Shown here: in pieces, positions 8,234 to 16,699 of the stretch
How the letters are laid out: every line of letters begins with the position of its first letter
Position numbering within the stretch: position 1 is the stretch's first letter
Assembly: GCA_016781525.1 (NCBI GenBank)
Contig: JADDQE010000014.1
Coordinates: 1 to 45,603, forward strand
Reading direction: 5' to 3'
Length of the DNA stretch: 45,603 bases
Origin: a bacterium
GTDB lineage: Bacteria > Chloroflexota > Chloroflexia > Chloroflexales > Kallotenuaceae
Made by a program: the position numbers and the translations under genes
The notes under the pieces: generated by a model
The model's database searches: none
The model's input: the letters and a program-made list of their open reading frames with translations, nothing else
What the model was told of the DNA's origin: nothing

Positions 8234-9187
8234 CTAGTGACCTTCGCTCTCGTAATACACCCAGCGCTTCGACAGCCAGAGTTGCACCAGCGTGATCGCC
8301 ATGATAATCACAAACAGGATCCAGGCCATTGCGGAGGCATACCCCATCTGGAAACCGGCGGGCCCGAGCTTGCCGAAAGCGCGGTAGTACAGGTACAGCA
8401 CATAAAAGAGAAGTGATTGGCTGGCATAAAACGGATCGCCGGTGGAGATAATGAACGCAGTGGTGAAGATTTGGAAGGTACCGATGATACCAGTCACCAC
8501 CTGGAAGAAGATTGTGGGCGACAACATCGGCAGGGTGATATAGCGGAACTTAGACCAGCCTACAGCACCGTCGATCGATCCAGCTTCATAGAGTTCGGCC
8601 GGGATACCCTTAAGGCCGGCGAGATAGATCAGGACATTCCCGCCGATCCACCACATCCCCATGAGCACCAAACCCCACTTCGTCCATGCCGGATTCGTGA
8701 ACCAGGCAGGGCCACTGATGCCGACGAAGCTCAGCGCCTGGTTGAGGAGGCCGTCCGGTGCCAGGATCCATTTCCACAGATAGACCGCAGCCACGCCAGC
8801 CAGGACGTTCGGCAGGTAGAAAATGGAGCGGAAAAACGCACCACCGGGGACATTCATCGCTAACAGGAGCGCGAAGGAGATCGAGATGACAATCACAAGC
8901 GGGGTCTTAAAGACGACCATCCACAACGTATTCTTCAGCCCGGCGTAAAAGAAGGGGTCTTGCAACAGCGCGCGGTAGTTCCCTAAGCCGATCCATCGCG
9001 GCGACGTCGTAATGTTGTACTCGGTGAAACTGGCATACACCGAGAAGAGCATCGGCGCGGCAGTAAATACGATGAAACCAATGATCCAAGGGCTGGCGAA
9101 GAGCCACCCGGCAAGTTCCGCCCTCACGGCCGGACGTAAGAAAGGGCGGGGTTGTGCAGCCTTTGAACGGTCGGCAGCAACCGACAT
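8234..9187 (-). CDS. Sugar ABC transporter permease, MalF type
   Basis: A 317-residue CUT1-family permease. About six transmembrane helices start at LAGWLFASPWIIGFIVFTAAP. The cytoplasmic EAA motif is YEAGSIDGAVGWSKFRYITLP, the usual MalF-type form. The start at 9187 is chosen because AAGGAG precedes it by six bases; the frame is open 60 codons further but those residues look like noise. It sits between the binding protein (gap about 80 bp) and the MalG-type permease, the standard order. It forms the heterodimeric translocation channel with the latter. Confidence 0.92.
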   Translation of the reverse strand: MSVAADRSKAAQPRPFLRPAVRAELAGWLFASPWIIGFIVFTAAPMLFSVYASFTEYNITTSPRWIGLGNYRALLQDPFFYAGLKNTLWMVVFKTPLVIVISISFALLLAMNVPGGAFFRSIFYLPNVLAGVAAVYLWKWILAPDGLLNQALSFVGISGPAWFTNPAWTKWGLVLMGMWWIGGNVLIYLAGLKGIPAELYEAGSIDGAVGWSKFRYITLPMLSPTIFFQVVTGIIGTFQIFTTAFIISTGDPFYASQSLLFYVLYLYYRAFGKLGPAGFQMGYASAMAWILFVIIMAITLVQLWLSKRWVYYESEGH

Positions 9188-9269
9188 GGTAGGCTCCTTT
9201 CCCGAAAATGGAAACGCAGAAGGCAGACAGCCGCGCATGGCGGTCTGCCTCCTGCCCATCGACTTCCGC

Positions 9270-10802
9270 TTACTTCGCCATCTGAGCGTCGATGGCCTGC
9301 TGGGCCTCGTCCAACGCTTGTTGCACCGGCACCGCACCCTGAAGAACTTGCTCGCGGCGCTGGTCAATCTCGGTGCCCCAGTTCGAATACTCGGGCACGA
9401 CCTCCGTACCCTGGCTGTAGTTCATCGCTTCCAGGAAGAACTGCCAGCGCGGATCGCCAACCAACGCGGGGTCTTGCGCCGCCAGCACGTTAGCCGACAT
9501 CGCCGAGGTATCACGCGACCAAGAGGCTGCGCCATCCGGGCCGGTAGCACACTTGATGAACTCCCAGGCAGCTTCTTGATTCGGCGCCCCTCGCGGGATT
9601 GACAGGGCAAAACCGCCACTCCACGAAGCGGGCTTACCGTAGCTGGCACTATACGGGGGATCGCCAAGACCGACGTTGATGCGCTGGCGTTCGGTAGTGC
9701 CGTCGGGCTTCGTGATCTCAAGGCGCGGATCGTAGAAGTTGAGCACCGACGAGTAGCCATTGATGTCCAGAAGCATCGCGACCTTACCGGACATGAAGGC
9801 GTCGTTCGGTGGCGCGCCAAAGGTGCTGCGGAACTGCTGCATTGCGTCGTAGCCACCATATCGGTCGTACCACTGCTTGATCCATTCAAACGTCTCGACG
9901 ACCTTCGGATCGTTGACCGACGGCTTGCCATCCTTGACCAATTCGGCCCCGTTGGTGCGCGACCATACGTTCCAGCCGGCATTGCCTAAGTCGGGATGGA
10001 AGGCAATCCGTGAATACGTACCATCCTCATTCTTCTTATCGAGCTTGTCGGCATATTCCCACAGCTCGTCCCACGTCGTCGGTGGCTTCTCAGGATCGAG
10101 GCCCGCTTCCTCGAACGCCTGCTTGTTCCAGTACAGCACGCGAACGTCGGTCTCGAATGGGATCCCATAAGGATCGCCATCGACGGTTGCTTCTTCCCAG
10201 GTGAAGTCCCAGAACTGCGACCCATTGATCCCGTCACGTCGCGCCATTTCACCGAGGTTCGTTGCAATGTTATCCTTGGCGCGCTGCACGAGCTGCGGGC
10301 GGTCTTCGACGATCACATCCGGCATGCCCGAGCCTGCTGCCACAGCGGCGATGTTGGCAGTCCAGATATCACCAAACGGTTTTGGCGTCTCATTCACAGT
10401 GATGTTGGGCAGCTTCGACTGGCACAGGCTGATAACCCGCCGGATCGCCGTGCGGCGCAGCGGGCTAGCCCAGAAGTGCCACATTTCGACGTTGCCTGAT
10501 ACCTCTGTGTTTAATTGCGGGCCGTCGCCTGCCTGCGCCGCCTGCGCCGCAACAGCGGTTGTTTCCGCTTCGGGGACGCCAGTCGTCGTTTCACCCGCTG
10601 GCGATGCCGCTATGGAGGCGGCTTCCGATGGCTCTGCGGCCACCGAAGCAGGGGCAGAGGCTTCTGTTACCGGGCCTGTCGATGCAACAGCGGCCGGCGA
10701 GCTGGTTGCGTTGCTCCCACCTCCGCAGGCGGCGAGCAGCATGCTCATCAGCGCGAACAATGTGAGGACTCTGAACCACGCTCCATGGCTTCTTGACTTC
10801 AT
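9270..10802 (-). CDS. Extracellular sugar-binding lipoprotein (family 1)
   Basis: A 510-residue solute-binding protein. The N-terminus has a positively charged, hydrophobic signal ending in the lipobox LLAAC, with the lipidated Cys at 26. A Ser/Ala/Glu/Thr-rich linker of about 70 residues follows, as expected for a tether through a thick envelope. The family 1 (MalE-like) core begins near residue 100 (VEMWHFWASP) and includes PYGIPFETDVRVLYWNK and MSGKVAMLLDINGYS. It delivers its ligand to the two permeases downstream. The ligand is unknown; from the operon it is likely an oligosaccharide or monosaccharide released by the mannosidases. AAAGGA precedes the ATG. Confidence 0.92.
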   Translation of the reverse strand: MKSRSHGAWFRVLTLFALMSMLLAACGGGSNATSSPAAVASTGPVTEASAPASVAAEPSEAASIAASPAGETTTGVPEAETTAVAAQAAQAGDGPQLNTEVSGNVEMWHFWASPLRRTAIRRVISLCQSKLPNITVNETPKPFGDIWTANIAAVAAGSGMPDVIVEDRPQLVQRAKDNIATNLGEMARRDGINGSQFWDFTWEEATVDGDPYGIPFETDVRVLYWNKQAFEEAGLDPEKPPTTWDELWEYADKLDKKNEDGTYSRIAFHPDLGNAGWNVWSRTNGAELVKDGKPSVNDPKVVETFEWIKQWYDRYGGYDAMQQFRSTFGAPPNDAFMSGKVAMLLDINGYSSVLNFYDPRLEITKPDGTTERQRINVGLGDPPYSASYGKPASWSGGFALSIPRGAPNQEAAWEFIKCATGPDGAASWSRDTSAMSANVLAAQDPALVGDPRWQFFLEAMNYSQGTEVVPEYSNWGTEIDQRREQVLQGAVPVQQALDEAQQAIDAQMAK

Positions 10803-10999
10803 CGTCGTGTCCTTTCATGTGCTATGAATTTGGTGACAGCATGGCGTGGAACATCCGCGTGACACATTGAATGAATGAAACGGAATGTTGGCGACGCTTA
10901 TCGCACAATCGGCCGCGAGTATCACTACTACATGTCAACGCTGGTTCCGTAGTTGTACGTAAAGAGGTAGCACCTCCTTTTCCACTGGTGTTCGCGGGA

Positions 11000-11064
11000 C
11001 AACGATCAGTTGCAAAAGAGGAACAGACTTGGTGTGGCAAGTGCCGTGCCAACCGAGATCGTTG
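11000..11064 (-). promoter_or_regulatory. Nested inverted repeat in the GH38-transporter gap
   Basis: The 302-bp gap 10803-11104 has no gene. It holds perfect 8-bp outer arms CAACGATC (11000-11007) and GATCGTTG (11057-11064) enclosing a second stem of GGT(G)TGGCA against TGCCAACC with a 7-nt loop. A further short hairpin GAGGT-AGC-ACCTC lies at 10964-10976. In the minus-strand transcript this would form a structured RNA between the GH38 gene and the binding-protein gene. That could protect or attenuate, or be part of a terminator and new leader. A lone TTGACA (minus, 10938-10933) lacks a matching -10. Function inferred only from position. Confidence 0.3.
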
Positions 11065-11104
11065 CTGCGCGACAGTGACACAATAACGTTCGATAATAAC
11101 CCAT

Positions 11105-14100
11105 CTACAGATCAAACCATACTTTGAATGTTTTGATCTCGTATGGTTTGATCGCACACATAATATGCTGCCTGTCAAATGCAACCTTCGCCGTCGGCTC
11201 TTCCATTAAATTGCACTCCACGGCCGCTCCGTGCGGCCGACTGAAGGTGATGGTGACGGTGTTGTTGCGAACCTGTTGGTACTCGTACATCCGAACGATC
11301 CAGCCGTCGCTATCCTCGGCTTGTTTGATCGTTTCAATGATCACATGCTCGGCATCAAGTGCTGCAAACACACAAGTTGGCGGCAAAACGCTGTTCGCCT
11401 GCGGCGCAGCATAATCGACGTGGAGCGGATAATTCAGGTCGTAGGCGTGTCGCGCCACATGTCCGACGCGCCAATCGCCAGCGTGTGGTAAGAGACTATA
11501 GGTGAACTGGTGCCTGCCTTGGTCAGCCTGCGGGTCTGGGCGAATGGGCGATTTGATCAGCGTCAACCGCAGAACGTTGTGCTTAACATCATGGCCGTAC
11601 TTGCAATCATTGAGCAGTGCGACGCCATAATTGCCTTCGGACAGGTCAACCCATTTTTGACCTACGCTTTCGAAGCGTGCCCAATCCCAGCTTGTATTCC
11701 AATGGGTCGGGCGTTCAATGTTGCCCCATTGAATCTCATACGTTGCTTTTATTGAACGAATCGTGACCGGAAATGCTACCTTGAGCAGCAGTTGCTGCTC
11801 GTGCCAATCGACTTCCGTTTCGAAATCGATACGGGGAGAGTGTGTAAAAATTACGATGCGCTGAGTGATTATTGAGTTTCGGAACCGCCAGCACAAGCGA
11901 AGCACACCCCGAATCGGGCCGGTTTCCTCCACGACTGTGTCGACCAACTGCTCAATGACCTGCTCTTTGTCACCGTAAAATATATCGATGTCCCACGCAT
12001 CAAAAAGCATCGGCTTATCTTCAAACCCCTGAAGCATATTGCCGGGGCCAGCAAGCACATCTCGCTGGTTTACCTTATCGAAAAGCGCTGTGATCTGGCC
12101 CGTGCCACTCAGTGTGATCCGGTAGTACCGATTCTCCAGATACGTCGGCTCTACCACGATTGTTTCGACCTCCGGCGGCGGATCAACTTCTATGAGAGGG
12201 TAGGTGTGATAGCCAAGCGCGGGCACGTCGTGGACATGAAACAACATACTGCGCATGCCGTCCCGCTCGACGAGTTGCATGTGAGCCGGTCGCCCATCCG
12301 GCTGCATGATTGTTTTGCTCTCAAACACCTCGGTGTAAGGACATTCAATTAAGCCATGCCGTGACCAACTCAGTGAATTCAGGACGACAATGCTTTCCTG
12401 CTCGCACTGGATCCGGCCAATGATTGAACGACGTGCTTCCGCCAATGCAGCGCGACCGATCCGCTCAATCTCCTGGTACTGCACGTAACTATCTGCATAC
12501 ACTTGCCGGATGGAGGAGCCAGCTAAGATATCGTGGAATTGGTTGAACAACAGCAGCTCCCAGCCCTCCCGCAGCGTTTCAGCAGGATAATCTGATTGTT
12601 GGAGCAGTACATCTGCGATCGAGGCCAGCCACTCCGCGTCGTGGTAAAGCATTTCGGCTATACGGTTCGCACGTTTGTTGTACGCCTGCGATGTGTAGGT
12701 TCCGCGATGTAGCTCCAGATATAATTCACCGTCCCAAGTCGGCACAGCGCGATCAGCAAGGCGTTCTGCCAGGCGCGCGAAATATGGCTCTGCTTTGCCA
12801 AGTTTCACGCGGGGGAAGCCGGGGATCTGCTGCAGGACCTGAGCGGATTCCAGCATTTCCTTGGTCGGACCACCACCACCATCGCCCCAGCCGTAGATCA
12901 TCAGCACTTCGTCGTTGATCCGTTTCTGACGGTAGTTGTCCCACAACCCCTTGACATCGAAGGGCGTCATTAAGCCGTTATACGTGTAATGCCAGGATCC
13001 ATCGTCTTTTTCTGGTGTCGTCACAAAATGCGCCAGGACTTCCGATCCGTCGATACCACGCCAGGTAAATGTATCGTACGGGAAATGGTTGAATTGATTC
13101 CAGCTTAGTTTGGTCGTCATAAAATACTTAAGGCCGCTTTGGCGCATCAGCTGCGGTAGCGACCATGGGAAACCGAATACATCCGGCAGCCACAATATTG
13201 AGGTGTTCGCATCGAACTCCTGCTTGAAAAACAGCTTGCCCAAAAGAATCTGGCGAACTAACGACTCGCCATTGGGGAGGTTGCAGTCGGGCTCGACCCA
13301 CATTCCACCAGTGACTTCCCAGCGACCAGCGTTGATCATCTCCTTGATCTGCGCATAAATTTCGGGATAGTCCTGCTCGACAAACTTATACAACTGTGGC
13401 GAAGATTGCAGAAAACAATAGTCTGGGTACTGGCGCATCAGATTCAGAACAGTAGCAAACGTGCGGCCAGCTTTTTGACGTGCATGCTCCATCCGCCATA
13501 GCCAGGCTAGATCAATATGCGAGTGACCGACCGCAAGCGCTGTTGGCATGATCTCGTCGCGACCGCGTAACTGCTGCACCTGTGCTTGCAGCCAGCACTC
13601 GGCGTCCGCAATTGAACCGTAAAACGTGTCGGGATCGTGCTTCGTGTACATGATCCGCCGAATAGCTCCGTCAGCAATCCGTTCGAGTTCGACCCGCCGC
13701 AGATCATTGGGGCCGAGTTCCTTGATTGCATTTGAGATCGTACTCGCAAGATAAAAGAAGCGCTCGGCTGGCTCGTCGATCCACACGAGATCGGCGGTGC
13801 GAAAGTGCCGATGCGGCGGAATATCAAGCACACCACTCCAGGCACGCAGTGCTATGTGCATTTTCTCGCGCTGCACGACTTCTGGCGGCAACCAGGCTTC
13901 GGGGTGATACGTATCGATAGCCTGTAACGGCTGACCGTTGATGTACAACAGCGATTCGGCGGTAGAATTGCCGCTATCCTTGGGGCCAACCCGCATATGC
14001 AGCGCGAGCTTTTTGTCGCGTAGATGTGGCGGAATTGGTACGGTGGCGCGAAACCACACGACCACATCATAGCCACCCCAGGCATCACCAAGGCTGAAAT

Positions 14101-14251
14101 TCACCCATTCACGATCATCAAATTCGGGGAGGTGGACGCCAACCTGCTCGCCCTCGCAAAACTTCCAGTGCTGAATGGAAACCACTTCGCGATAGACTGC
14201 GAGCCGTAGCTCTTGCAACTGTTTATCAATCTTCTCGACCGTGAAAAACAT
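11105..14251 (-). CDS. GH38 alpha-mannosidase (long, bacterial/lysosomal-like architecture)
   Basis: A 1048-residue GH38 enzyme. Residues 1-220 form the N-terminal beta-rich domain seen in large cytosolic alpha-mannosidases. The catalytic domain starts with GHSHIDLAWLWR, giving zinc ligands His245 and Asp247. The nucleophile is Asp357 in WLPDVFGFPWSLPQL. The mid three-helix bundle includes LLFNQFHDILAGSSI, and a long C-terminal beta region follows. Hydrolysis of terminal alpha-mannosidic bonds with retention is expected. No signal peptide is visible, so it is cytoplasmic, consistent with import of oligosaccharides first. GGAG ten bases before the ATG supports the start. It follows the deleted ROK gene by 38 bp and precedes the transporter genes. 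Confidence 0.93.
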   Translation of the reverse strand: MFFTVEKIDKQLQELRLAVYREVVSIQHWKFCEGEQVGVHLPEFDDREWVNFSLGDAWGGYDVVVWFRATVPIPPHLRDKKLALHMRVGPKDSGNSTAESLLYINGQPLQAIDTYHPEAWLPPEVVQREKMHIALRAWSGVLDIPPHRHFRTADLVWIDEPAERFFYLASTISNAIKELGPNDLRRVELERIADGAIRRIMYTKHDPDTFYGSIADAECWLQAQVQQLRGRDEIMPTALAVGHSHIDLAWLWRMEHARQKAGRTFATVLNLMRQYPDYCFLQSSPQLYKFVEQDYPEIYAQIKEMINAGRWEVTGGMWVEPDCNLPNGESLVRQILLGKLFFKQEFDANTSILWLPDVFGFPWSLPQLMRQSGLKYFMTTKLSWNQFNHFPYDTFTWRGIDGSEVLAHFVTTPEKDDGSWHYTYNGLMTPFDVKGLWDNYRQKRINDEVLMIYGWGDGGGGPTKEMLESAQVLQQIPGFPRVKLGKAEPYFARLAERLADRAVPTWDGELYLELHRGTYTSQAYNKRANRIAEMLYHDAEWLASIADVLLQQSDYPAETLREGWELLLFNQFHDILAGSSIRQVYADSYVQYQEIERIGRAALAEARRSIIGRIQCEQESIVVLNSLSWSRHGLIECPYTEVFESKTIMQPDGRPAHMQLVERDGMRSMLFHVHDVPALGYHTYPLIEVDPPPEVETIVVEPTYLENRYYRITLSGTGQITALFDKVNQRDVLAGPGNMLQGFEDKPMLFDAWDIDIFYGDKEQVIEQLVDTVVEETGPIRGVLRLCWRFRNSIITQRIVIFTHSPRIDFETEVDWHEQQLLLKVAFPVTIRSIKATYEIQWGNIERPTHWNTSWDWARFESVGQKWVDLSEGNYGVALLNDCKYGHDVKHNVLRLTLIKSPIRPDPQADQGRHQFTYSLLPHAGDWRVGHVARHAYDLNYPLHVDYAAPQANSVLPPTCVFAALDAEHVIIETIKQAEDSDGWIVRMYEYQQVRNNTVTITFSRPHGAAVECNLMEEPTAKVAFDRQHIMCAIKPYEIKTFKVWFDL

Positions 14252-14289
14252 CCTCGTTCTCCGATCTCCGCGCGGTGGTGTCTACGATG

Positions 14290-14662
14290 TCAGTGTGCTT
14301 GCGTTTGATCGAGCGTATGCAGGGCAACCGCCAGGCTTGCGAGGTCTCCAACACGCTCACCTAGCCCTGCTGGCACAATCTCGCATACGGCTAACGCCTG
14401 CGACAACGCTTCTGCCGCTAGTGCTTTGTGTGCAACCGGCTCCAATAATCCCTGCTGGCGCCCATAAATACTGCCAATGATAATTTTCTCGGGATTAAGC
14501 AGATCAACCAGAATTGCGAGGCCGCGTCCAAGCTGCCGGCCAACGACCTCAAAAACGTGCAATCCCGATCAGCTCGATCGTAGCATCGCCGAGCATGCCC
14601 AGGCAGACCCCGCACTTCGTACCGCCAATATCAACACCTGCCACGATCTGCTGTGCGCTCAT
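14290..14662 (-). pseudogene. ROK-family sugar kinase with large internal deletion
   Basis: The minus strand from ATG 14662 reads MSAQQIVAGVDIGGTKCGVC, the ATP-binding N-terminus of ROK kinases/regulators, for about 37 codons and then hits a TGA. In the next frame, starting within that same stretch, homology resumes at GRGLAILVDLLNPEKIIIG and runs to EIVPAGLGERVGDLASLAVAL, the normal C-terminus, ending at 14290. About 170-200 residues, including the HGxGxxxGxG zinc/active-site segment, are missing. The deletion is also out of frame. The intact ancestor was probably a hexose kinase of this operon, lying between the acid-sugar kinase and the GH38 gene. Confidence 0.85.
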
Positions 14663-14731
14663 TGCTCACTCGCTCCCCTACACGCCTGGTTTAGCAACGT
14701 CTATACGAAAATCGGCTCCTTGTACGATCGA

Positions 14732-16021
14732 TTAATGCTGTGCCACCAGATGATCGATCGCTTGTCGCAGAAAATCGGCGGTACCGAAACTACCCGATTT
14801 CAGCACCAACAGCAGCGATGGATCGGTCAGCGTTACGCACGACGGCAAGCCCGGCTGAATTTCCTTCCAGACCCGCATGCCGCTCACGCCTAGACGCCGA
14901 CACACTGCCGACGAGGTTTCGCCACCTGCGACCACCAGCCGTCGCGCGCCGGTCCAATCGATTGTTTGCGCCGTTATCTCGGCCAGTGATTCGGTAACGA
15001 GCCGCGCCACGTCGGTTGAATTCCGCCCGCGCTGCACACCTGCCGCGCGTGTAGCAGTGACTACCTGTGGATCGTTTGCCGCATAAACCAGCGCATGACC
15101 ACCCTGCATGATCGGCTGAACGAGTCGCTCAACTGCGCGCTCGATCTCACGTTGTTGTTCAGTCTCGTCGATCAGCCGCCGCGTATCAACCTCCACCAGC
15201 GGTGTTCCATTAGCTCGCAAGTCGTCAATCTGTACCGCTGTTTGTGGCGTGAGGCTGCCCGCGACAGCGAGCACACCTTTCCCGTCTAGCGCGGGCAGAG
15301 CATCATGTTCATCTGCAGCATCTGAGCGGCCCCAGACATCGGGAAGTTCTTCCGCCAACGCCGAGCTACCACACAACACGCGAGTATCGGCGACAGCCTG
15401 AGCGATCGTTTGTAACGCCGCCTGATTGGGCACGTCAAGAATGATGTAGTTGCACTCCCGGCTTACCTGACCAATCCGCTCGCGCAGTGCATCGGCTCCT
15501 TGCGCGAGCGCCTGCTGACCGACCAGTCCGACGCGGCGCTGCGTTTGCCCCTGCAAAATGTCCACCAAGTTTGATTGCGTCATTGGGTGGATCGGATCAC
15601 TGCGAAACGGAGAATGCTCCAAACGTAGACCATGCACAAAATGCACGCCGTCGAGCGTGAGCCGCCCGTTTTTTGGAAAGCCGAGCGCCACAATCGCAAA
15701 ATTTTCGTGCAGCGCATCCAGCATGGCGTCGAATTCGACGCCAATGTTGCCGCGAAACACCGAGCAGGTTTTGTTGAAAAAGCGCGGGCAGTGCGCCGCT
15801 TGCAACTGTTTCGTCGCCTCCCACACCTTGCGATAGGCGACGTCGGAAGCATCCAGGCGCGAGTTCGTGTCGATGATGCACACGCCGGGCTGATCGCGAT
15901 CCAGTGTCGATGGATCGAAATGGTCCCCGGTGTACACATGCACACGGTACCCGCCGTTCGCGAACATGCTGCCGATGTCGTTCGCGCCGGTGATGTCATC
16001 GGCCACCACGCCGATCTTCAT
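14732..16021 (-). CDS. Four-carbon acid-sugar kinase family (DUF1537/OtnK-like)
   Basis: A 429-residue protein. The N-terminus MKIGVVADDITGANDIGSMF is the hallmark of the OtnK/DtnK (DUF1537) kinases, and FNKTCSVFRGNIG is the following substrate-binding segment. The C-terminal nucleotide-binding half contains RRLVVAGGETSSAVC and a final LVLKSGSFG. The family phosphorylates 3-oxo-tetronates or related acid sugars. The start is taken at 16021, where ATGA overlaps the stop of the upstream class II aldolase gene; an in-frame Met three codons earlier is possible. Pairing with a class II aldolase-type protein is the classic OtnK-OtnC arrangement, so the pair probably takes an oxidised sugar to a triose or ketose phosphate. 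Confidence 0.88.
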   Translation of the reverse strand: MKIGVVADDITGANDIGSMFANGGYRVHVYTGDHFDPSTLDRDQPGVCIIDTNSRLDASDVAYRKVWEATKQLQAAHCPRFFNKTCSVFRGNIGVEFDAMLDALHENFAIVALGFPKNGRLTLDGVHFVHGLRLEHSPFRSDPIHPMTQSNLVDILQGQTQRRVGLVGQQALAQGADALRERIGQVSRECNYIILDVPNQAALQTIAQAVADTRVLCGSSALAEELPDVWGRSDAADEHDALPALDGKGVLAVAGSLTPQTAVQIDDLRANGTPLVEVDTRRLIDETEQQREIERAVERLVQPIMQGGHALVYAANDPQVVTATRAAGVQRGRNSTDVARLVTESLAEITAQTIDWTGARRLVVAGGETSSAVCRRLGVSGMRVWKEIQPGLPSCVTLTDPSLLLVLKSGSFGTADFLRQAIDHLVAQH

Positions 16022-16680
16022 GATCGCCACTCCCGTCGGGGCTTGTACGCTGCTTGCGTCAAGAAATGCTGCACAATTGAATGGTCAAGTTCGTGCAATT
16101 GCACACCTGCACTCTGCGCCGTAAGCCACATGCGGCAGGTCATTTCCAACGTATGCAGGGCGTTCAGTGCCTCGCTGACGCTTGTGTCATAGACCAGCAC
16201 GCCATGATTATTGAGCAGCAGCACGTTGGCTTGCGCCGCTTGTGCGCGCACGGCTGTGCCAAGATCAGTTGAGCCGGGATCGCAATACGGCACGCGCGCC
16301 ACGCGCTCAAGGTAATACATCGACTCAACGAACCAGTTAGCGGGGATCGTCACATCCGAGCAGGCGATCAAGGTACTGTAAAACGGCGATGCGTGCAGTA
16401 CAGCGTTGATCTCAGGTCGCTCGGCATAAATCGCTTCGTGCATCGGTCGTTCTTTAGACGGCTTGCGGCCCGCCGTTGCTGCGGCTTGGCCCAGCGCACA
16501 CTCAACGAGATCGTCGGCTGCAAGCTCTCCCAAACGCGTGCCGCTCGCGGTAATCACGTAGCGATCGGCTGCGGTGCGCGCACTGACGTTTCCAGCGTTG
16601 CCCCATGTTAGATCGTGCTCGATCATATAGCGGCCTGCGGCTTGTAGCTGCGCAATAGTGGCATCGCGGTCCACACTCAT
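16018..16680 (-). CDS. Class II aldolase/adducin-family protein (OtnC/FucA-like)
   Basis: A 220-residue protein of the class II aldolase/adducin fold. Matching features are LTWGNAGNVSARTA, ITASGTRLG and LLLNNHGVLVYD (His159, a zinc ligand). Glu77 aligns with the catalytic Glu of FucA. In FucA-type enzymes two zinc-binding His form an H-x-H; here the sequence is LHASPFYST, so His96 is present but the second His is Ser98. Zinc binding may use another residue, or the reaction may differ. Its stop overlaps the kinase start (ATGA), so the two products are probably made together, in the way OtnC decarboxylase follows OtnK. Confidence 0.85.
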   Translation of the reverse strand: MSVDRDATIAQLQAAGRYMIEHDLTWGNAGNVSARTAADRYVITASGTRLGELAADDLVECALGQAAATAGRKPSKERPMHEAIYAERPEINAVLHASPFYSTLIACSDVTIPANWFVESMYYLERVARVPYCDPGSTDLGTAVRAQAAQANVLLLNNHGVLVYDTSVSEALNALHTLEMTCRMWLTAQSAGVQLHELDHSIVQHFLTQAAYKPRREWRS

Positions 16681-16699
16681 TCCTTTTCGACCTTTCGCA

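Noticed and set aside
10933-10938. Perfect TTGACA box (minus strand) before the binding-protein gene
   Set aside because: No acceptable -10 hexamer is found at 16-19 bp, so it is not called as a promoter.
10961-10980. GAGGTAGCACCTCC resembling part of a T-box leader
   Set aside because: No specifier stem or true T-box sequence (GGGTGGNACCGCG) is present, and the downstream gene is a sugar-binding protein.
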